Positions 1-10,933 of a stretch of DNA of 64,000 nt are shown one piece after another. The stretch is from NCBI GenBank assembly GCA_001600175.1, contig BCJC01000004.1:930001-994000 (forward strand). Reading direction: 5' to 3'. The position numbers and the translations under genes were made by a program. Under the pieces are notes generated by a model. It was not told the DNA's origin, did no database searches, and saw only the letters and a list, made by a program, of their open reading frames with translations. Each line of letters opens with the position of its first letter. Within the stretch, counting starts at the first letter, position 1. The DNA comes from Erythrobasidium yunnanense (taxonomy: Eukaryota > Basidiomycota > Cystobasidiomycetes > Erythrobasidiales > Erythrobasidiaceae).

Positions 1-849
1 GCAAAGAAACAACAACGACGACCAGTACATCAGCGACCACCGCTACGACGCCAGCCGCTAGCTCAGCTGGCCCAGTCATAGGAGGAAGTCGAGGAGACTG
101 GACGGCAGTCTGGAGCGGAGAGTGGGCATACAATGCAGCGTATATACCTCAAAGATACAAATTCTGACGCTGTGAAATCTCAGGCGCAACGCCTACTACT
201 TCTGGAACAAGGCGACAGGAACCACGACTTGGGAGAATCCGTACGAGAAGGATGCAGCATCAGCTACAGACGCTACAATTACAGAGGACAAGTCTGCAGA
301 GGCTAGCAGTACCGATGCGAAGGAGGACTCCGGCCAAAGTGCAGCCAAAGCTGGCGAACCTTCATCAGCAGCTTCAGCAGCACCCATCAAGCAGATCACA
401 CCTGAGCCCATGCGCGAAGATTATGGAGGGATAGATCCAGATCTAGCATTCTTGGATCCCAGTCTTGCCGCTCGCAAATCAGGGAATGGAGGATCGTTTC
501 AAGCGAGATTCAATGCTCGTACCGGGCGGTTTGAAGGGGATCCTAATAGGAATCCGGATCACGTCTCTGATGTGTCTCGTGCAAAGCGGCAGAATCAGCA
601 TTATTGTAGGCTGACTTTCCTCTATCTTTAATGTGACGTTAACTCATATGTTTTTTTCCAGTCGACTATGGGAACTGGGAGAAGACACTCGCACAATCGC
701 AGGAAGAGACTGCTCGTAAACGTGCAGCTGGAGAGCTGGATGATGAGCCTGAGCGGAAGAGACAGCCTACCAAGAAAGAGATGGCTGCTATTCGAGAGCG
801 CAACAAGGCCAAGAAGGAGCAGAAGCAGAAGGGCTGGCTGCTGAGCTGA
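1..849 (+). CDS. WW-domain protein, 5' end cut by window edge
   Basis: Partial gene; its start lies before base 1. Exons <1-139, 184-605 and 662-849, with introns of 44 and 56 nt. A WW domain is split by the first intron: it opens with GDWTAVWSGEW, continues after the splice as AYYFWNKATGTTTW and closes with ENPY, giving the two spaced Trp, the central Tyr-Tyr-Phe and the final Pro. WW domains bind proline-rich ligands. The rest is acidic/Ala-rich and then a short conserved-looking stretch (DYGNWEKTL) before a Lys/Glu-rich basic C-terminus containing KKEMAAIRERNK. This layout resembles small fungal WW proteins linked to splicing or transcription, but that role is inference; only the WW domain is certain. 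Confidence 0.8.
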
Positions 850-1073
850 TCGATTGCGTAGCGTCCTGTAGAGTTATTCTGCCATGTTTCATAGATTATC
901 TGTTCCTGGATGCTGTCACGGGTCGCCCGCCGTTATTACCCGCTCCAGTCCAAATGCCGGCATTGCAACTTGACCTTGATCAATTCTCGACAACATCAAA
1001 CCAGAAGCAACGAGTACATATCTTCACGAGCACGTCTTGACCGCATCCTATCCCGTCTGTTCTTTGGTCGGCC

Positions 1074-2484
1074 ATGTCTCTGTCGGTCCCACGAAATGAT
1101 GCCTCGACATCCGGCTCTGCTGTTGGAATCACAAGATCTACGCCGACGCCTGTGAATGCTCCTGTACCTATCAGACTCTCTCCAGCTGGTGCGAAATACT
1201 CGATGTTCGTGTCTGCGCGAAAGCTCGGTCTGACTTTCGGTTACTGCTGCTTGTGCAGAGGGCTTTATATGCGGCGCGCTCGCAGCTTGTGGAAGGTGTG
1301 CAGACACTATCATGAGCTATTGGATGACAGCTAACGCGAAGCTTTGGATTGTTCCAGCGTCACTTTCACAAATAGCTTTGAAGTCGCAAAGACTCGGTTA
1401 CAGCTGGATGGAGAACTACAAGCCAAATCTACAAACTATCAACGAGTATACAACAATGCGTTTGATGCGCTCAAGAAGACATGGCGGACAGAAGGGTTGA
1501 AAGGCGTCAATGTGGGTCGCATGCATTCGCAACCAGCTTTCGCGTCAAGCCTAGCTCAAGAAGCTATGCTGATACGTGTTCGTTGTGTCTGCAGCGCGGT
1601 CTCGTCCCCGCATATGCATACCAGATCTTCCTAAACGGCTCTCGGATGGGACTATATGAGCCTTTCAGGCGGAACGCAAATCGACTTCTAGGGCGTCGTG
1701 CAGACGAGCAAGTTTTCTATGTCAACTTGGCAAGCGGCGCCAGTTCCGGCGTGGTCGGAGCCGTGTTGGGAAACCCTCTCTTTCTGGTGAAAGCTAGGTT
1801 GCAAGCATTTTCGCCTACGAACCCTGTGGGAGCGCAACATCATTATAGAAATGCTTTCCATGCGCTGCAGTCGATCTGGAAAGCGGAAGGCTTCAAAGGG
1901 TTATATAGAGGTGTGGATGCCGCTATACTGCGTACAGCAGCGGGTAGTAGTGTGAGTTATCAAATTCGCCCTACGATATTGATCTGGTAGCTGAACATCG
2001 ATTCGGCGCAGGTACAACTTCCCGCATACAATCTAGCGAAATCATACATAGCACACTGGAATCTTCTCCCCTCCACATCGATATGGACCTACCTAGCAGC
2101 ATCCACCTTCTCCGGCGCGTGTGTATGCGTGATCATGCAGCCTTTCGATACAATTCTATCGAGGATGTATGTCCAGTCACCGACTGCTCTCGGTCCAGAT
2201 GGAAAAGTCAGAGGACTGCTATACACGGGTCCGCTGGATTGTCTGGTAAAGACGTATAAAGCCGAAGGTATCAGAGGGTGGTATAAGGGCTCGACAGCGC
2301 ATCTGCTGAGGATAGCGCCGCATACTGTGCGTACTAAGCTAAGGTTATGCTGGTGTAGGTTGGCTGACGAGTCCTTCGGGCGGTCTTACAGGTCCTAACA
2401 CTCGTCTTCAACGAACAACTCTCCCAGAAATGGTCCAAAGCAAAAGCACAGCGGTTAGCTGCAAAAGGCGATATCTCAACGTGA
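1074..2484 (+). CDS. OAC1: Mitochondrial carrier, oxaloacetate (OAC1/SLC25A34-35) type
   Basis: Six exons (1074-1208, 1261-1295, 1358-1511, 1595-1951, 2012-2326, 2392-2484) give 362 residues. Three carrier repeats are visible. Repeat 1 has NSFEVAKTRLQLDGEL, repeat 2 has GNPLFLVKARLQ, and repeat 3 has QPFDTILSRMYVQ. The LQLDGEL after the first signature and the Glu-less second signature are typical of OAC1 and SLC25A34/35, which carry oxaloacetate, sulfate and related anions across the inner mitochondrial membrane. The first signature has Ser where carriers normally have Pro (P-x-D/E-x-x-K). Repeats end in the usual GLKG, GFKGLYRG and GIRGWYKG loops. Substrate is inferred from family resemblance. 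The upstream stretch from about 910 shows no further exon I can support. Confidence 0.87.
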
Positions 2485-2976
2485 TGGGGCTGGATCGCAA
2501 GGTCACGAAACGTAGTGGGAGTGAAAGGCCAGCAAGTAGATGATTCGAAGATGCGGTAGGAACGCTGGAAGATGAACAGAAAAGTATGTTGTACCGAAGC
2601 AGCGGAATATTACGCCCCCGCCAAAAGAGCCAGGCGGGGTCAGGCATAGATAGGACAGACGTCAGCATATGATGGGACATACCGTCTGCTCAAGATTACA
2701 GAGCTTGCATCTTGCAATGAGCCGGGATCTTGCAGAAGGTAGATGGCGCTCCTGGCTGTACCGGACGCCAGGAGGGGTGTACATACCTACGGGTTGGAAG
2801 TGGAGAGCGTAGTAATAGTGAATGCAGGTAGAGCCTGCTTTCCAGGAGCAGTAAGCGGTGAGAGCGAGAGTACGAAAGAACGGATGAATTGCTCGAGGTC
2901 CGGAAGGTGAGGGAAGGGCGTCTATATCTGGTGGATGTATCTATACTGGCACTCTGTTTCTCTCCATCCCACGTCT
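2485..2976. other. Convergent intergenic region
   Basis: This 492-base stretch lies between the 3' ends of the carrier gene and the ATP synthase subunit e gene. Several reading frames are open by chance on the minus strand, but none carries a recognisable motif. It probably holds the two 3' untranslated regions and terminators. Confidence 0.5.
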
Positions 2977-3413
2977 CTACGCTGCCTGCTTCTCCCAAGA
3001 CGCTACGAGCTTTTCCAGGTCGAATTTGGGGTCTTCTGGGTCGGAAATGACTGGAGATTTGAGATACGTGCATACACCCATCAGCTTAACTGCTATAACC
3101 AAGTAACGTGAGAAGTTGGCGCACCCTCGTTCTTCTTTCCTCCTGTAAGCCTCTGGAGCGGTGACTGGCTATCCTTTTCGACTTTATCTTTGTAGGCTTG
3201 CTTTGCCTGTGCGATCCAGCTATCCCTCTGCTTCTCTACTGCTTGTTCCTTATGCAAGATGTCCTGCTTGAAGAGCGTCCTGCGGTGGAGTATGCCATAC
3301 ACAATCCCGCTCGCGAGCGCCGTGTACCGTGCGACCTGGCGCGAGAACCGTGGCTTCAGCCTTCAAAGTCGTACATACTACGTGAGAATGTTTCTCACAT
3401 TCAACGCTGACAT
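2977..3413 (-). CDS. ATP21: ATP synthase subunit e, mitochondrial
   Basis: A small spliced gene. Exon 1 encodes only MSALN (3399-3413); a 45-nt intron follows; exon 2 opens with PRFSRQVARYTALASGIVYG and exon 3 ends in VISDPEDPKFDLEKLVASW plus EKQAA. This matches F1Fo ATP synthase subunit e, a single-helix inner-membrane protein of the Fo sector. The helix VARYTALASGIVYGILH contains a small-residue surface (Ala, Ser, Gly) like the family's dimerisation motif, and a charged coiled coil follows. In yeast this subunit supports ATP synthase dimers and cristae shape. The five-codon first exon was chosen because it joins in phase and supplies the only suitable ATG. The gene shares a 445-bp divergent upstream region with the royal-jelly-like gene. 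Confidence 0.85.
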
Positions 3414-3858
3414 GCTCGCCTAAGTTGACCGATTTGAAAGATTGCGACGAGAAGCAACACGGCCAAGCTCGGGTTGACTCTGGATAATCCAGACTTGCCA
3501 ATTTTAACGAAGCAATCGCAAAGAGATAATACAGAAGCTGGTACTGACAGTATATATGCGTTCTGCAGCGCGACCTGCTAGCTCTTCTACAACAAGCTCG
3601 AATTATCTGAATCACGTCTAAGAGCCAGTTGTGCGCGCTGCAATTACAGTCGCAGAAGCTCCTTTACGATACATCAGGGCATGTCAAGGGACAGAGGCCA
3701 AACGTGCAACTTGGGCTGATCAGATCTGATGACGGCTACGTAAACCGCGGGATCGGCAGACTCAAGCTAGCTGATCCTTACTCGCACCTGCCTAAACAGC
3801 TAACTTACTGACTCTTTTCTTCTTTCCACTAACTCACCTCGAGTTATCTACAGAACTG
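3414..3858. promoter_or_regulatory. Shared divergent upstream region (ATP21 / royal-jelly-like gene)
   Basis: The 445 bases between two outward-facing start codons hold no supported gene. The last 40 bases before the plus-strand gene are rich in C and T (TTTTCTTCTTTCCACTAAC), a common leader style here. A bidirectional promoter is inferred from gene orientation only. Confidence 0.45.
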
Positions 3859-5477
3859 ATGCTCTTGCGTTCCACTGCCCTGCTTCTAGCGACATTAGGT
3901 CTAGCAAGTGCAAATCACGATTTCGATAGCTATGGCCCTCCCGGCAAGACTTTCACCGACATTCGAGACGGATCAGCAGTTCAGCCTGCATATCCTAAAT
4001 CTCGCAACTTGACTGTGCCCGATGATCCGGCATTGGCCAATGCACGAATCTTGACGGACACTGGAGTCTATGGACCTGAAATCGAGCTGGTACATCTCTA
4101 TCACAATTACTGGCCTACAGGCCTTGCTGTAACATCGAAGGGGCGTGTCTTTACTTGCTTTCCTCGGTGAGCTGCATTCTGCCTTACCTCATATGCCATA
4201 TAGCTGACCACAGTCCAAACGCAGCGGTAACGAGTCCTACACGCTCGCAGAATGGGTCAACTCGACGTATGAGAAGCCTTATCCAAATCTACGACTCAAC
4301 ACGCCTACCATATTGTTGAACGCATCTACACCAGGCTATTCTGTAGCTACGAACGAGTCGCTCATCTTTGTACAATCAGTCATCGTGGATGGCAAGGATC
4401 GTCTATGGGCTTTGGATGTAGGGCGACCTACCGTAAAGGGAATATCACAGCTTGCGAAGGTACCTGGTGGACCAAAGATCGTGCGCTTCAACCTGGAGAC
4501 AGACCAAGTCGCGCAAGTCATTACTTTCCCGGAGAACGGTGAGGCTGTTCATTTGAGTCTGTCAGGGATGGCAGCTCAACTATGTATACTTCAGTTGTCT
4601 TCGCAGATTCATCACTCAATGATTTAAGGGTCGATCTGCGCACTTACGACGGCTTCCCTGAGGGAGTCATCTATCTGACAGACAGCTCGCCGCAACATGC
4701 TGGGATTGTCATCGTCAATATCGCAACGGGTCGATCGTGGAGATATCTGGACAATCATCAATCCGTTCAGATCGTACAGCAGTTCGTGCCTGTTTACGAG
4801 TGAGTCACTCTAGTGTATTATACTTCATGCTTTGGCTGATGTCCATTACCGTTGAATAGTGGAAGACCGTTCTACACGATCCCTTCGGATCCTTCTCTTG
4901 GTCGCGGAATTCAGTATCAATACCGCTTCGCAGCTGACGGTCTAGCTCTCGGGTCCAATGGCGAGTGGCTCTACTATTCTCCACTAGCTTCTAGACGCCT
5001 CTATCGCGTACCTACCAACCTTCTTCGAAACGCGCCAGGACCAGACAATGCGTACGGAAATCTTCTGGTCGATCGAGCTGTGCAGGATTTAGGAGAAAAG
5101 GGCTCGCATAGCGATGGTCTCGAGACAGACAGTAAAGGCAGAATCTACCTTAGTGCACCGGAACATAATGCTATCTTCAGATACGTCGAAGAAGCAGGCC
5201 TGGTCCAGCCTTTCGTACGGGATCCGAGAATGCAGGTATGCCCTGCCCAGTTCCCACCCTTTCTCTTCGAACAAACGCTGAACTTGCGTACTCCTGCTTA
5301 TAGTTCATCGACACAATGGCTGTGGTCGACCTGGCAAGCGGCTCCTACGTTTACTGGACCTCGAATCAGCTTTGGCTTTCGCCAGATTACAACAACAACA
5401 CAGATCTGCGGGTCAAGCCATACACTGCATGGAGAGTTCGCATTGATGACGCAGGCAAAGCTAATCAGCTGTCGTGA
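3859..5477 (+). CDS. Secreted Major Royal Jelly Protein/Yellow-like protein
   Basis: Five exons (3859-4166, 4225-4538, 4595-4799, 4860-5235, 5304-5477) give 458 residues. It starts with a clear signal peptide (MLLRSTALLLATLGLASA). The mature part has Major Royal Jelly Protein (PF03022) hallmarks: VDGKDRLWALDVGRP, GGPKIVRFNLETDQV, LNDLRVDLR, GVIYLTDSS, LGSNGEWLYYSPLASRRLY, SDGLETDSKGRIYLS and a late NQLWLSPDY. Family members are six-bladed beta-propellers that bind small ligands in insects; in fungi they are secreted proteins of unknown role. Several N-x-S/T sites suggest N-glycosylation. The fold assignment is firm and the function is open. Confidence 0.88.
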
Positions 5478-6267
5478 GCATGGACGTTACGCATAGCTGC
5501 ATGTAGCCCTTATCCTGGTGTATATTAGAACGCAGCACTCATTATTGTGCAAGCAATGCCATGTCTTCTTTGAAATGCAAGTTGCCCTTTGACTCCGCTC
5601 CTCCTGCCAGGAGCACTAAGTTATTCCTCAACGAGAGATCGCTGCATGCATGTCCTACAATCATTCTAACTACAAATATAGGCTCCTCGGACAGTCTTCT
5701 TCTGTCACACCTTCACAATGCAACTCGTGCTCCACCGGCTCTTCCTCGATCCGCAGGAGACTTCGCAACGACCCTGGAGAACGCAGTCGCAAATCCTCCA
5801 TTCGTCTGTGCTGCATTTTGTTGCGCAAAGCCTCTGATGCTCAGCTCTTGCGCCTACCTTTACGCCCGACAAAGGATTTGTCTGAAAGCCCTATCTCGCC
5901 TGGGAGATAGATACCCATCTTCAGGGTTCGACATTGCTGGCCTCTCGTCCGTAAGAGCCACAACGAGTGCAAAGCCCTAAAACCCTACTTTCAGGATGGG
6001 CCGTTTCATTTGGCGCAAAGGCACCCGCAAGGCAGCACGGTGACATGCTGCACGCTATACACGCCCTCGTACAGAAATCTTCTTGTGCTACTGACGCAAA
6101 GGCACTGTAGGCTCGAGGCCTGAAGTAATGGCCTAAAATTTCAGCTTTACAAATCGAGCCCCTCTTCTCCATTCTCTCTTTCTGTCATATTTTCTCCTTC
6201 TCTATCCCTCTCCAGTATCTCCTTTCCTCTTCCTCTATCCCTCTCCAGCATCCTTTCTCCGTCCATC
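5478..6267. other. Intergenic region with CT-rich leader
   Basis: A 790-base gap. A 139-codon frame beginning at an ATG at 5561 is open on the plus strand, but it has no motif, no paralog in the window and overlaps equally open frames, so it is not called. The last 90 bases before the next gene are strongly pyrimidine-rich and contain a short direct repeat (listed separately). Confidence 0.45.
6201..6248 (+). repeat. 15-base direct repeat in pyrimidine tract
   Basis: TCTATCCCTCTCCAG occurs at 6201-6215 and again at 6234-6248, with similar CTTTCC-type sequence after each. It looks like a short tandem duplication of about 33 bases inside the leader or promoter of the first DUF6534-type gene. 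Confidence 0.8.
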
Positions 6268-7725
6268 ATGGCGCATGTTCTTCCTGAGAATCCAGGGTCA
6301 AATTATGTCCACGATCAACTAGGTACCATACTCATAGGGACATGGTTGGGCACGATTCTTTATACCGTCGAGATGTGGCAGCTCTTTCGATATTACCGCA
6401 AGTATAAGAGCGATATGTGAGTCCGCCTGAACAGCCTCTGACGCCAAGCTGACTTGATTGTTGAACGCAGGCGTGCTCTACGATACAGTGTCCTGGCTCT
6501 GGCAGTCGTGGATAGTGTCGCCGTGACTGTGGCGAATATATGGGTCTACAGGGCGACGATTTCCGATTTCGGAGCACTCGAAAAGGCTGTTGGAGCCGGT
6601 GAGCTCACAATGGATGTCTAAATCAAGTTCAGAGGCTGAATATGTCGTCCAGGGTGGGAGCTATGCGCTGTAGTAGCCGTAAATCTGTATAGTGCGACGA
6701 TCACCCAGGCGTACTTGATTTACCGCTATCACAGAATAAGCAAGAGCCGATATCTAGTGTGAGAACAAATCCATGTACATCATAATATTCTCGAGACTAA
6801 TTATCTTCTAACTGTATGTTCTCAAAACTCCAACTAACTTGACAATTATCTGTCCTCAAAACTTCGATAAAATCGTTGCAGAGGCTTTCTCGCGCTGGCG
6901 GTCGTCTGCGTCTCTGGGCTCAGTATATTTGTGGTGTACGCGCTCACTAGACCAGATTCCCAAGAACTCTTGGTCTCCGGAGTACGGTAATCTCAATTCG
7001 GCAGAGTTTCTCGACCTGTCGCTGACTCCGCTTTCCGAAAGACAATCGCAGCTTTGATTATGTTCGGCCTTGAGGCATTTATAGACATTGCCATTGCCGC
7101 TGGTGCGTTCGAAAAGCTTTTTACCGCGATTTAGCATCGAATAAGCTAACACGATCCGTAGCTCTGGCCATATTCCTCATCAAGGCTGTCAAAACAGATG
7201 TAGACCGTACGAAACGTCTACTTGTGAAACTCGCGTTCATCGCGGTGTCAGTTTCGCTCAATACGGATGTCAAGCCCGTCGCGCTAATATTGCATGCGTC
7301 CACAGGGAGTCCGGCTGCTTTTCAGCTATCTTGGCAATCATCACACTCGTTACCACTCTCACCCTTTTCGAAACATCGAATCTGCCTTATCTCTGGGTAA
7401 GTGCTAATGGCACAGCGAGACGCGCAGGGCTAATTGCACCTTGATATCGCAGGTGATGCTCCTGGGGCGTGTATACGCGCTCACTCTGTTGTTCAACCTC
7501 AATCTTCGAAAGTCATCTATGACTCGCCTTGGCTCGTCAGGCGATCATCAGGGCATCACAGCTCCAGGACAGCCTAAACACAATCAAGGTCAAGTGTCTG
7601 TGTTTCAGCTGGCAGAGCTGCGAAGCGCCAGTGCTGACGATGCGAAGGTACCGCCTCGATCAATGCACCACAACGAGCTGGAGGTCGAATACACCAAAGA
7701 GACCTTCACACGGATGGATGTCTAA
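6268..7725 (+). CDS. Seven-helix DUF6534-type membrane protein, copy A
   Basis: Eight exons can be joined in phase. The protein starts MAHVLPENPG, followed by the family opening LGTILIGTWLGTILYTVEM. Successive hydrophobic segments include YSVLALAVVDSVAVTVANIW, LCAVVAVNLYSATITQAYL, FLALAVVCVSGLSIFVVYAL, AALIMFGLEAFIDIAIAAAL and ESGCFSAILAIITLVTTLTL. It ends with the diagnostic GRVYALTLLFNLNLRKS and a polar tail. Basidiomycete proteins with this plan carry the DUF6534 label; their function is unknown. A second copy follows about 700 bp downstream and aligns over the whole length, including the C-terminal TKETFTRMDV (FSKDTLIKMEG in copy B). The one weak join is around 6970-7040, where the 60-nt intron boundaries fit in phase but could be shifted by a codon. 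Confidence 0.78.
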
Positions 7726-8435
7726 ACAGCGTACAGAGGAGCTGGGTGTGCACGGATTTTCTGTAGCTTAGCTTGAGCCTCATCTATATCAGTACTGTCT
7801 TTGTCGCCTTGAAATGCCAGCCTGTTACATTGTACAGCTTCGGGAATCTTTGAGTGGAGCAGATCGAACTTGCTTGGACTTAAACGTATCGATATAGCTT
7901 CTGTGTGCATTGGGAGAGCTGAATGCACAAGGGCAATCATCAGGCCGGATCGTCACTCGCCTCTGCTTCGCGACATGAAGGACCTGAAGGACGGCATGAC
8001 CGGGGAATCAGACATAGACCGGGCATACCTGCAGATCAAGTCTGTAATGCTACGAGGGAGACTCCTCTTCGCCTGCTTATCGTGAGAGCCATGCGACCAG
8101 GCTCGTCTTTTCGATAGAGTACCTTTTCCGCCAAACCTGGCAAGAAACCGGCACACCTTATGCACAGACAGCCATGCTAGCCGTCCCCACGATTCATACG
8201 AAGCTAGAAGTCATCTGGCTTCAACCCATCTCCGGTCGACAGGGCACTTGACGAGAAGGCCCTGTTTGGGCTCGGGCTGAAATTCTGACTGATCTGCTGC
8301 AACACGCGGCACGGCGCACAGTCTTCACGACGATGTGATTGCGATGCTCACTGCTGTCCGCTTAGCAATATCGAGTCTACATCGCCGAAGAACGCAAATC
8401 CAGATGCCTTTCCCTTCCTGACGCATTTTTGACAG
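7726..8435. other. Intergenic region between tandem DUF6534-type genes
   Basis: About 710 bases without a supported gene. Frames of 60-70 codons occur on both strands but show no motif. It should contain the terminator of copy A and the promoter of copy B. Confidence 0.5.
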
Positions 8436-9619
8436 ATGGGCTTTGTAGACCAGCAGCTGGGCCTGCTACTTGTAGCAAGTTATTTGGGGAGTATACTCTG
8501 GACCATCGAGTTCCTACAAGTTCTGTCGTACTTCAAGAAGTTCCCAAAAGACCAGTGAGTCGCGGGTGCAAAGATATCAGACTACACGCTTCTCTCACAT
8601 TGTTCTGACATTCTTTCTTTCCCTGAAAGCTGGGGCTTCCGTCTCTGCATTGTGTCTCTAGCGATCAACGAGACATTGGCCTTGATAAGCCTAAATGCCT
8701 GGGTTTACCGGTCGTCCATCACGGATTTCGGCATCATAGAAGCAGCTCTACTACCGGGTTGGGAATTCAGAGCAACTCTCGCACATGCGCTCATCAGTGC
8801 GACCCTCTGCCAATCGTACCTCGTCCTGCGCTTCCGCAGAGTTTCTCGAAATAACATACTCAGCGGCGCCTTTGCAGCTGCCATCATTGGAGTTGTGAGT
8901 TGTGCACCTCTTTGAATGACAGCTGTAAGACTGCTGATGCACTGAAAATAGACAGGTTTAAGCTTGTACACGATCTATGCGAGCACTCAGCTGGACGAGA
9001 CCATACGAAGCAAGGGAAAGATAGCTGCGATGGTGATGTTTGCTGTTGAAGCGGCTGTGGACGTTGGGATAGCTGCGGCGCTGGCGCTCTACTTGATCAG
9101 GCGCATGCAAACGGATATGGACCGGACGCAGCGGATCCCCAGAAGGCTGGTCTTCATCTCGATGTGCGTATCTTGATCAAGTCATTGGACAGCTATTGAC
9201 GGACGCCTGCAGCGAGAGCGGCACAGTCACTGCTTTTCTTGCAAGCGCGACCCTCATAGCCGTACTGGCTGCTTTCGATACCTCAAACCTCTGTTTCCTC
9301 TTCGTAAGTCACTTCCAAACTCGACTATCCAATGCGAACCTAATGCTTTCCTCAGCTCGCTTTGCTAGGCCGATCCTACGCCTTGACTCTGCTCTTCAAC
9401 ATAAACCTCCGCGGTTCGCAAGATAGGATTGATAGGACCATAGATGAAGCGCATACTTTGTCGGGGAAGAGGACAATACATAGAGCCGGCCAGGGCCAGG
9501 TGTCCGTTTTCAAGCTGGCGAGCGATCCTCTTGCGCCAATGCCGCCGGCTCATGTGAGCCGAAGCGCAGGCTTCCAGGTTGCTTTCAGCAAAGATACTCT
9601 AATCAAGATGGAGGGGTGA
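8436..9619 (+). CDS. Seven-helix DUF6534-type membrane protein, copy B
   Basis: Five exons. It opens MGFVDQQLGLLLVASYLGS, parallel to copy A, and has the same helix order: LCIVSLAINETLALISLNAW, TLAHALISATLCQSYLVLRF, FAAAIIGVTGLSLYTIYA, IAAMVMFAVEAAVDVGIAAA and ESGTVTAFLASATLIAVLAA. The family ending appears as GRSYALTLLFNINLRGS. Its introns all coincide with introns of copy A, but three introns of copy A are absent here. Membrane receptor or sensor roles have been guessed for the family; nothing in the sequence decides this. The start is the first ATG after an in-frame stop (TGA at 8419-8421). Confidence 0.8.
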
Positions 9620-10000
9620 GTTGAGATGCGACAATGTAGATGTGCCGAAACCGCTGGCGGGCTAGAGAAGGCGTGTATCCATAGCCAAAACATCAAGGGC
9701 ATCTCAGCGAGAGACTTGTTATATACTGCTACTGCTTACAGCGTGGCACAACGTACTTGGCCGTGATCCAGCGCATGAAATCCTTCGTACCTAGTACCGA
9801 GGTGTTCCTGGTAAAATACGCGGTCGGCTCTGGGCTAACGCCGATCCATCAAGTTCAAAATAGCTGTAGGCTGCTTTCTGTTTCGCACAGCTGTTCTTCT
9901 GCACCTCTTTCCTTCATATCTGTCAGATCTTAGGCTCTCAAACTCCCCTCATCTCAATCGTCCGCCAAAAAGCCCTTCGCACTTTGTTCCACCTTCCGCA
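9620..10000. other. Intergenic region, promoter side of SDR gene
   Basis: These 381 bases hold no supported gene. The final 120 bases are pyrimidine-rich (CTTCTGCACCTCTTTCCTTC) like other leaders in the window. Confidence 0.45.
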
Positions 10001-10933
10001 ATGGCCAGCCTGCAGAAGACAATCATTGCGCTCGTCACTGGAGGAAGCAATGGAATTGGTCTAAGCACATGCCAGTTGCTAGCTACTCAGCCTAACATTC
10101 ACGTGTGTATGGGCTCCCGGTCTCTCGAGAAAGGCCAGAAAGCTATCTCCTCCCTCGACGGATCCCCTTCTCCCTCCTCTATCTCCCTCGTCCAGCTCGA
10201 CATCACTTCAGACGAATCGATTGCAGCTGCGGTCGAAGAAGTCGAGAAGAAGCATGGTCGACTCGATGTGTTGATCAACAACGCAGGCGTGTGCCCTGTT
10301 GACTTTACCCGCTCGACTCTGCAGGACGTCATGAATGTCAATGCTATCTCCCCCGCTCTAGTCACTCAAGCCTTCGTTTCTCTCCTACTCTCCTCCACCA
10401 GCCCGCGGGTCATCTATGTCTCCTCAGTGATGGGCAGCATTACACAGCGCTGCGATCCAAACAACTTCGCCTATACCTCCGACTACAAAGCCTACAGGGC
10501 CAGCAAGGCCGCCCTGAACATGCTGGTAGCGTGCGACACCTACGAATATCGGGACAGAATGAAGGTATTCGCTATGTGCCCAGGCTACGTCGTTACAGAC
10601 TTGGCCAATGAGCGACAAAGCAAGATAGAAGCTGGATTTGCGAAAAGTCCCCTGGGAAGCGCACAATCCATACTCAGGATCGTCAAGGGTGAGAGGGACG
10701 TGGAGAGTGGGATGTTCTTACATGACAATGAAGTAGGAGACGTATCCTTGGTAGAACGATCTTTCGGGGAAAAGCTATTTCGCTGGGGTGCGAAAGAAGG
10801 CAAATATTACTTCGGCCGTCCGCACTCGCAGCAAAGGCTGCGATGTGAACAGCTTGTTGATAAGAAAGGAGCTTGGAGGTGCTACTATGATAAGTGTGGA
10901 ATTGTAGCATCGACTGGGTCAGGCGATGTCTGA
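10001..10933 (+). CDS. Short-chain dehydrogenase/reductase
   Basis: One open frame of 310 codons. It has the complete classical SDR set: the cofactor loop TGGSNGIG near residue 14, LDITSD, the NNAG motif, N at NVNAIS, Ser in YVSSVMGS and the catalytic YRASK, followed by MCPGYVVTDLA. Family members use NAD(P)H to oxidise or reduce alcohol and carbonyl groups; the cytosol is expected because no signal or membrane segment is seen. The roughly 65 residues after FLHDNE have no SDR counterpart, and family members usually end soon after this point, so a small unrecognised intron or a lineage-specific tail is possible. Substrate is not predictable. Confidence 0.86.
   Translation: MASLQKTIIALVTGGSNGIGLSTCQLLATQPNIHVCMGSRSLEKGQKAISSLDGSPSPSSISLVQLDITSDESIAAAVEEVEKKHGRLDVLINNAGVCPVDFTRSTLQDVMNVNAISPALVTQAFVSLLLSSTSPRVIYVSSVMGSITQRCDPNNFAYTSDYKAYRASKAALNMLVACDTYEYRDRMKVFAMCPGYVVTDLANERQSKIEAGFAKSPLGSAQSILRIVKGERDVESGMFLHDNEVGDVSLVERSFGEKLFRWGAKEGKYYFGRPHSQQRLRCEQLVDKKGAWRCYYDKCGIVASTGSGDV

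Noticed and set aside
5561-5980. A 139-codon plus-strand frame between the royal-jelly-like and DUF6534-type genes.
   Set aside because: No recognisable motif, no paralog, and a second frame over the same bases is equally open.
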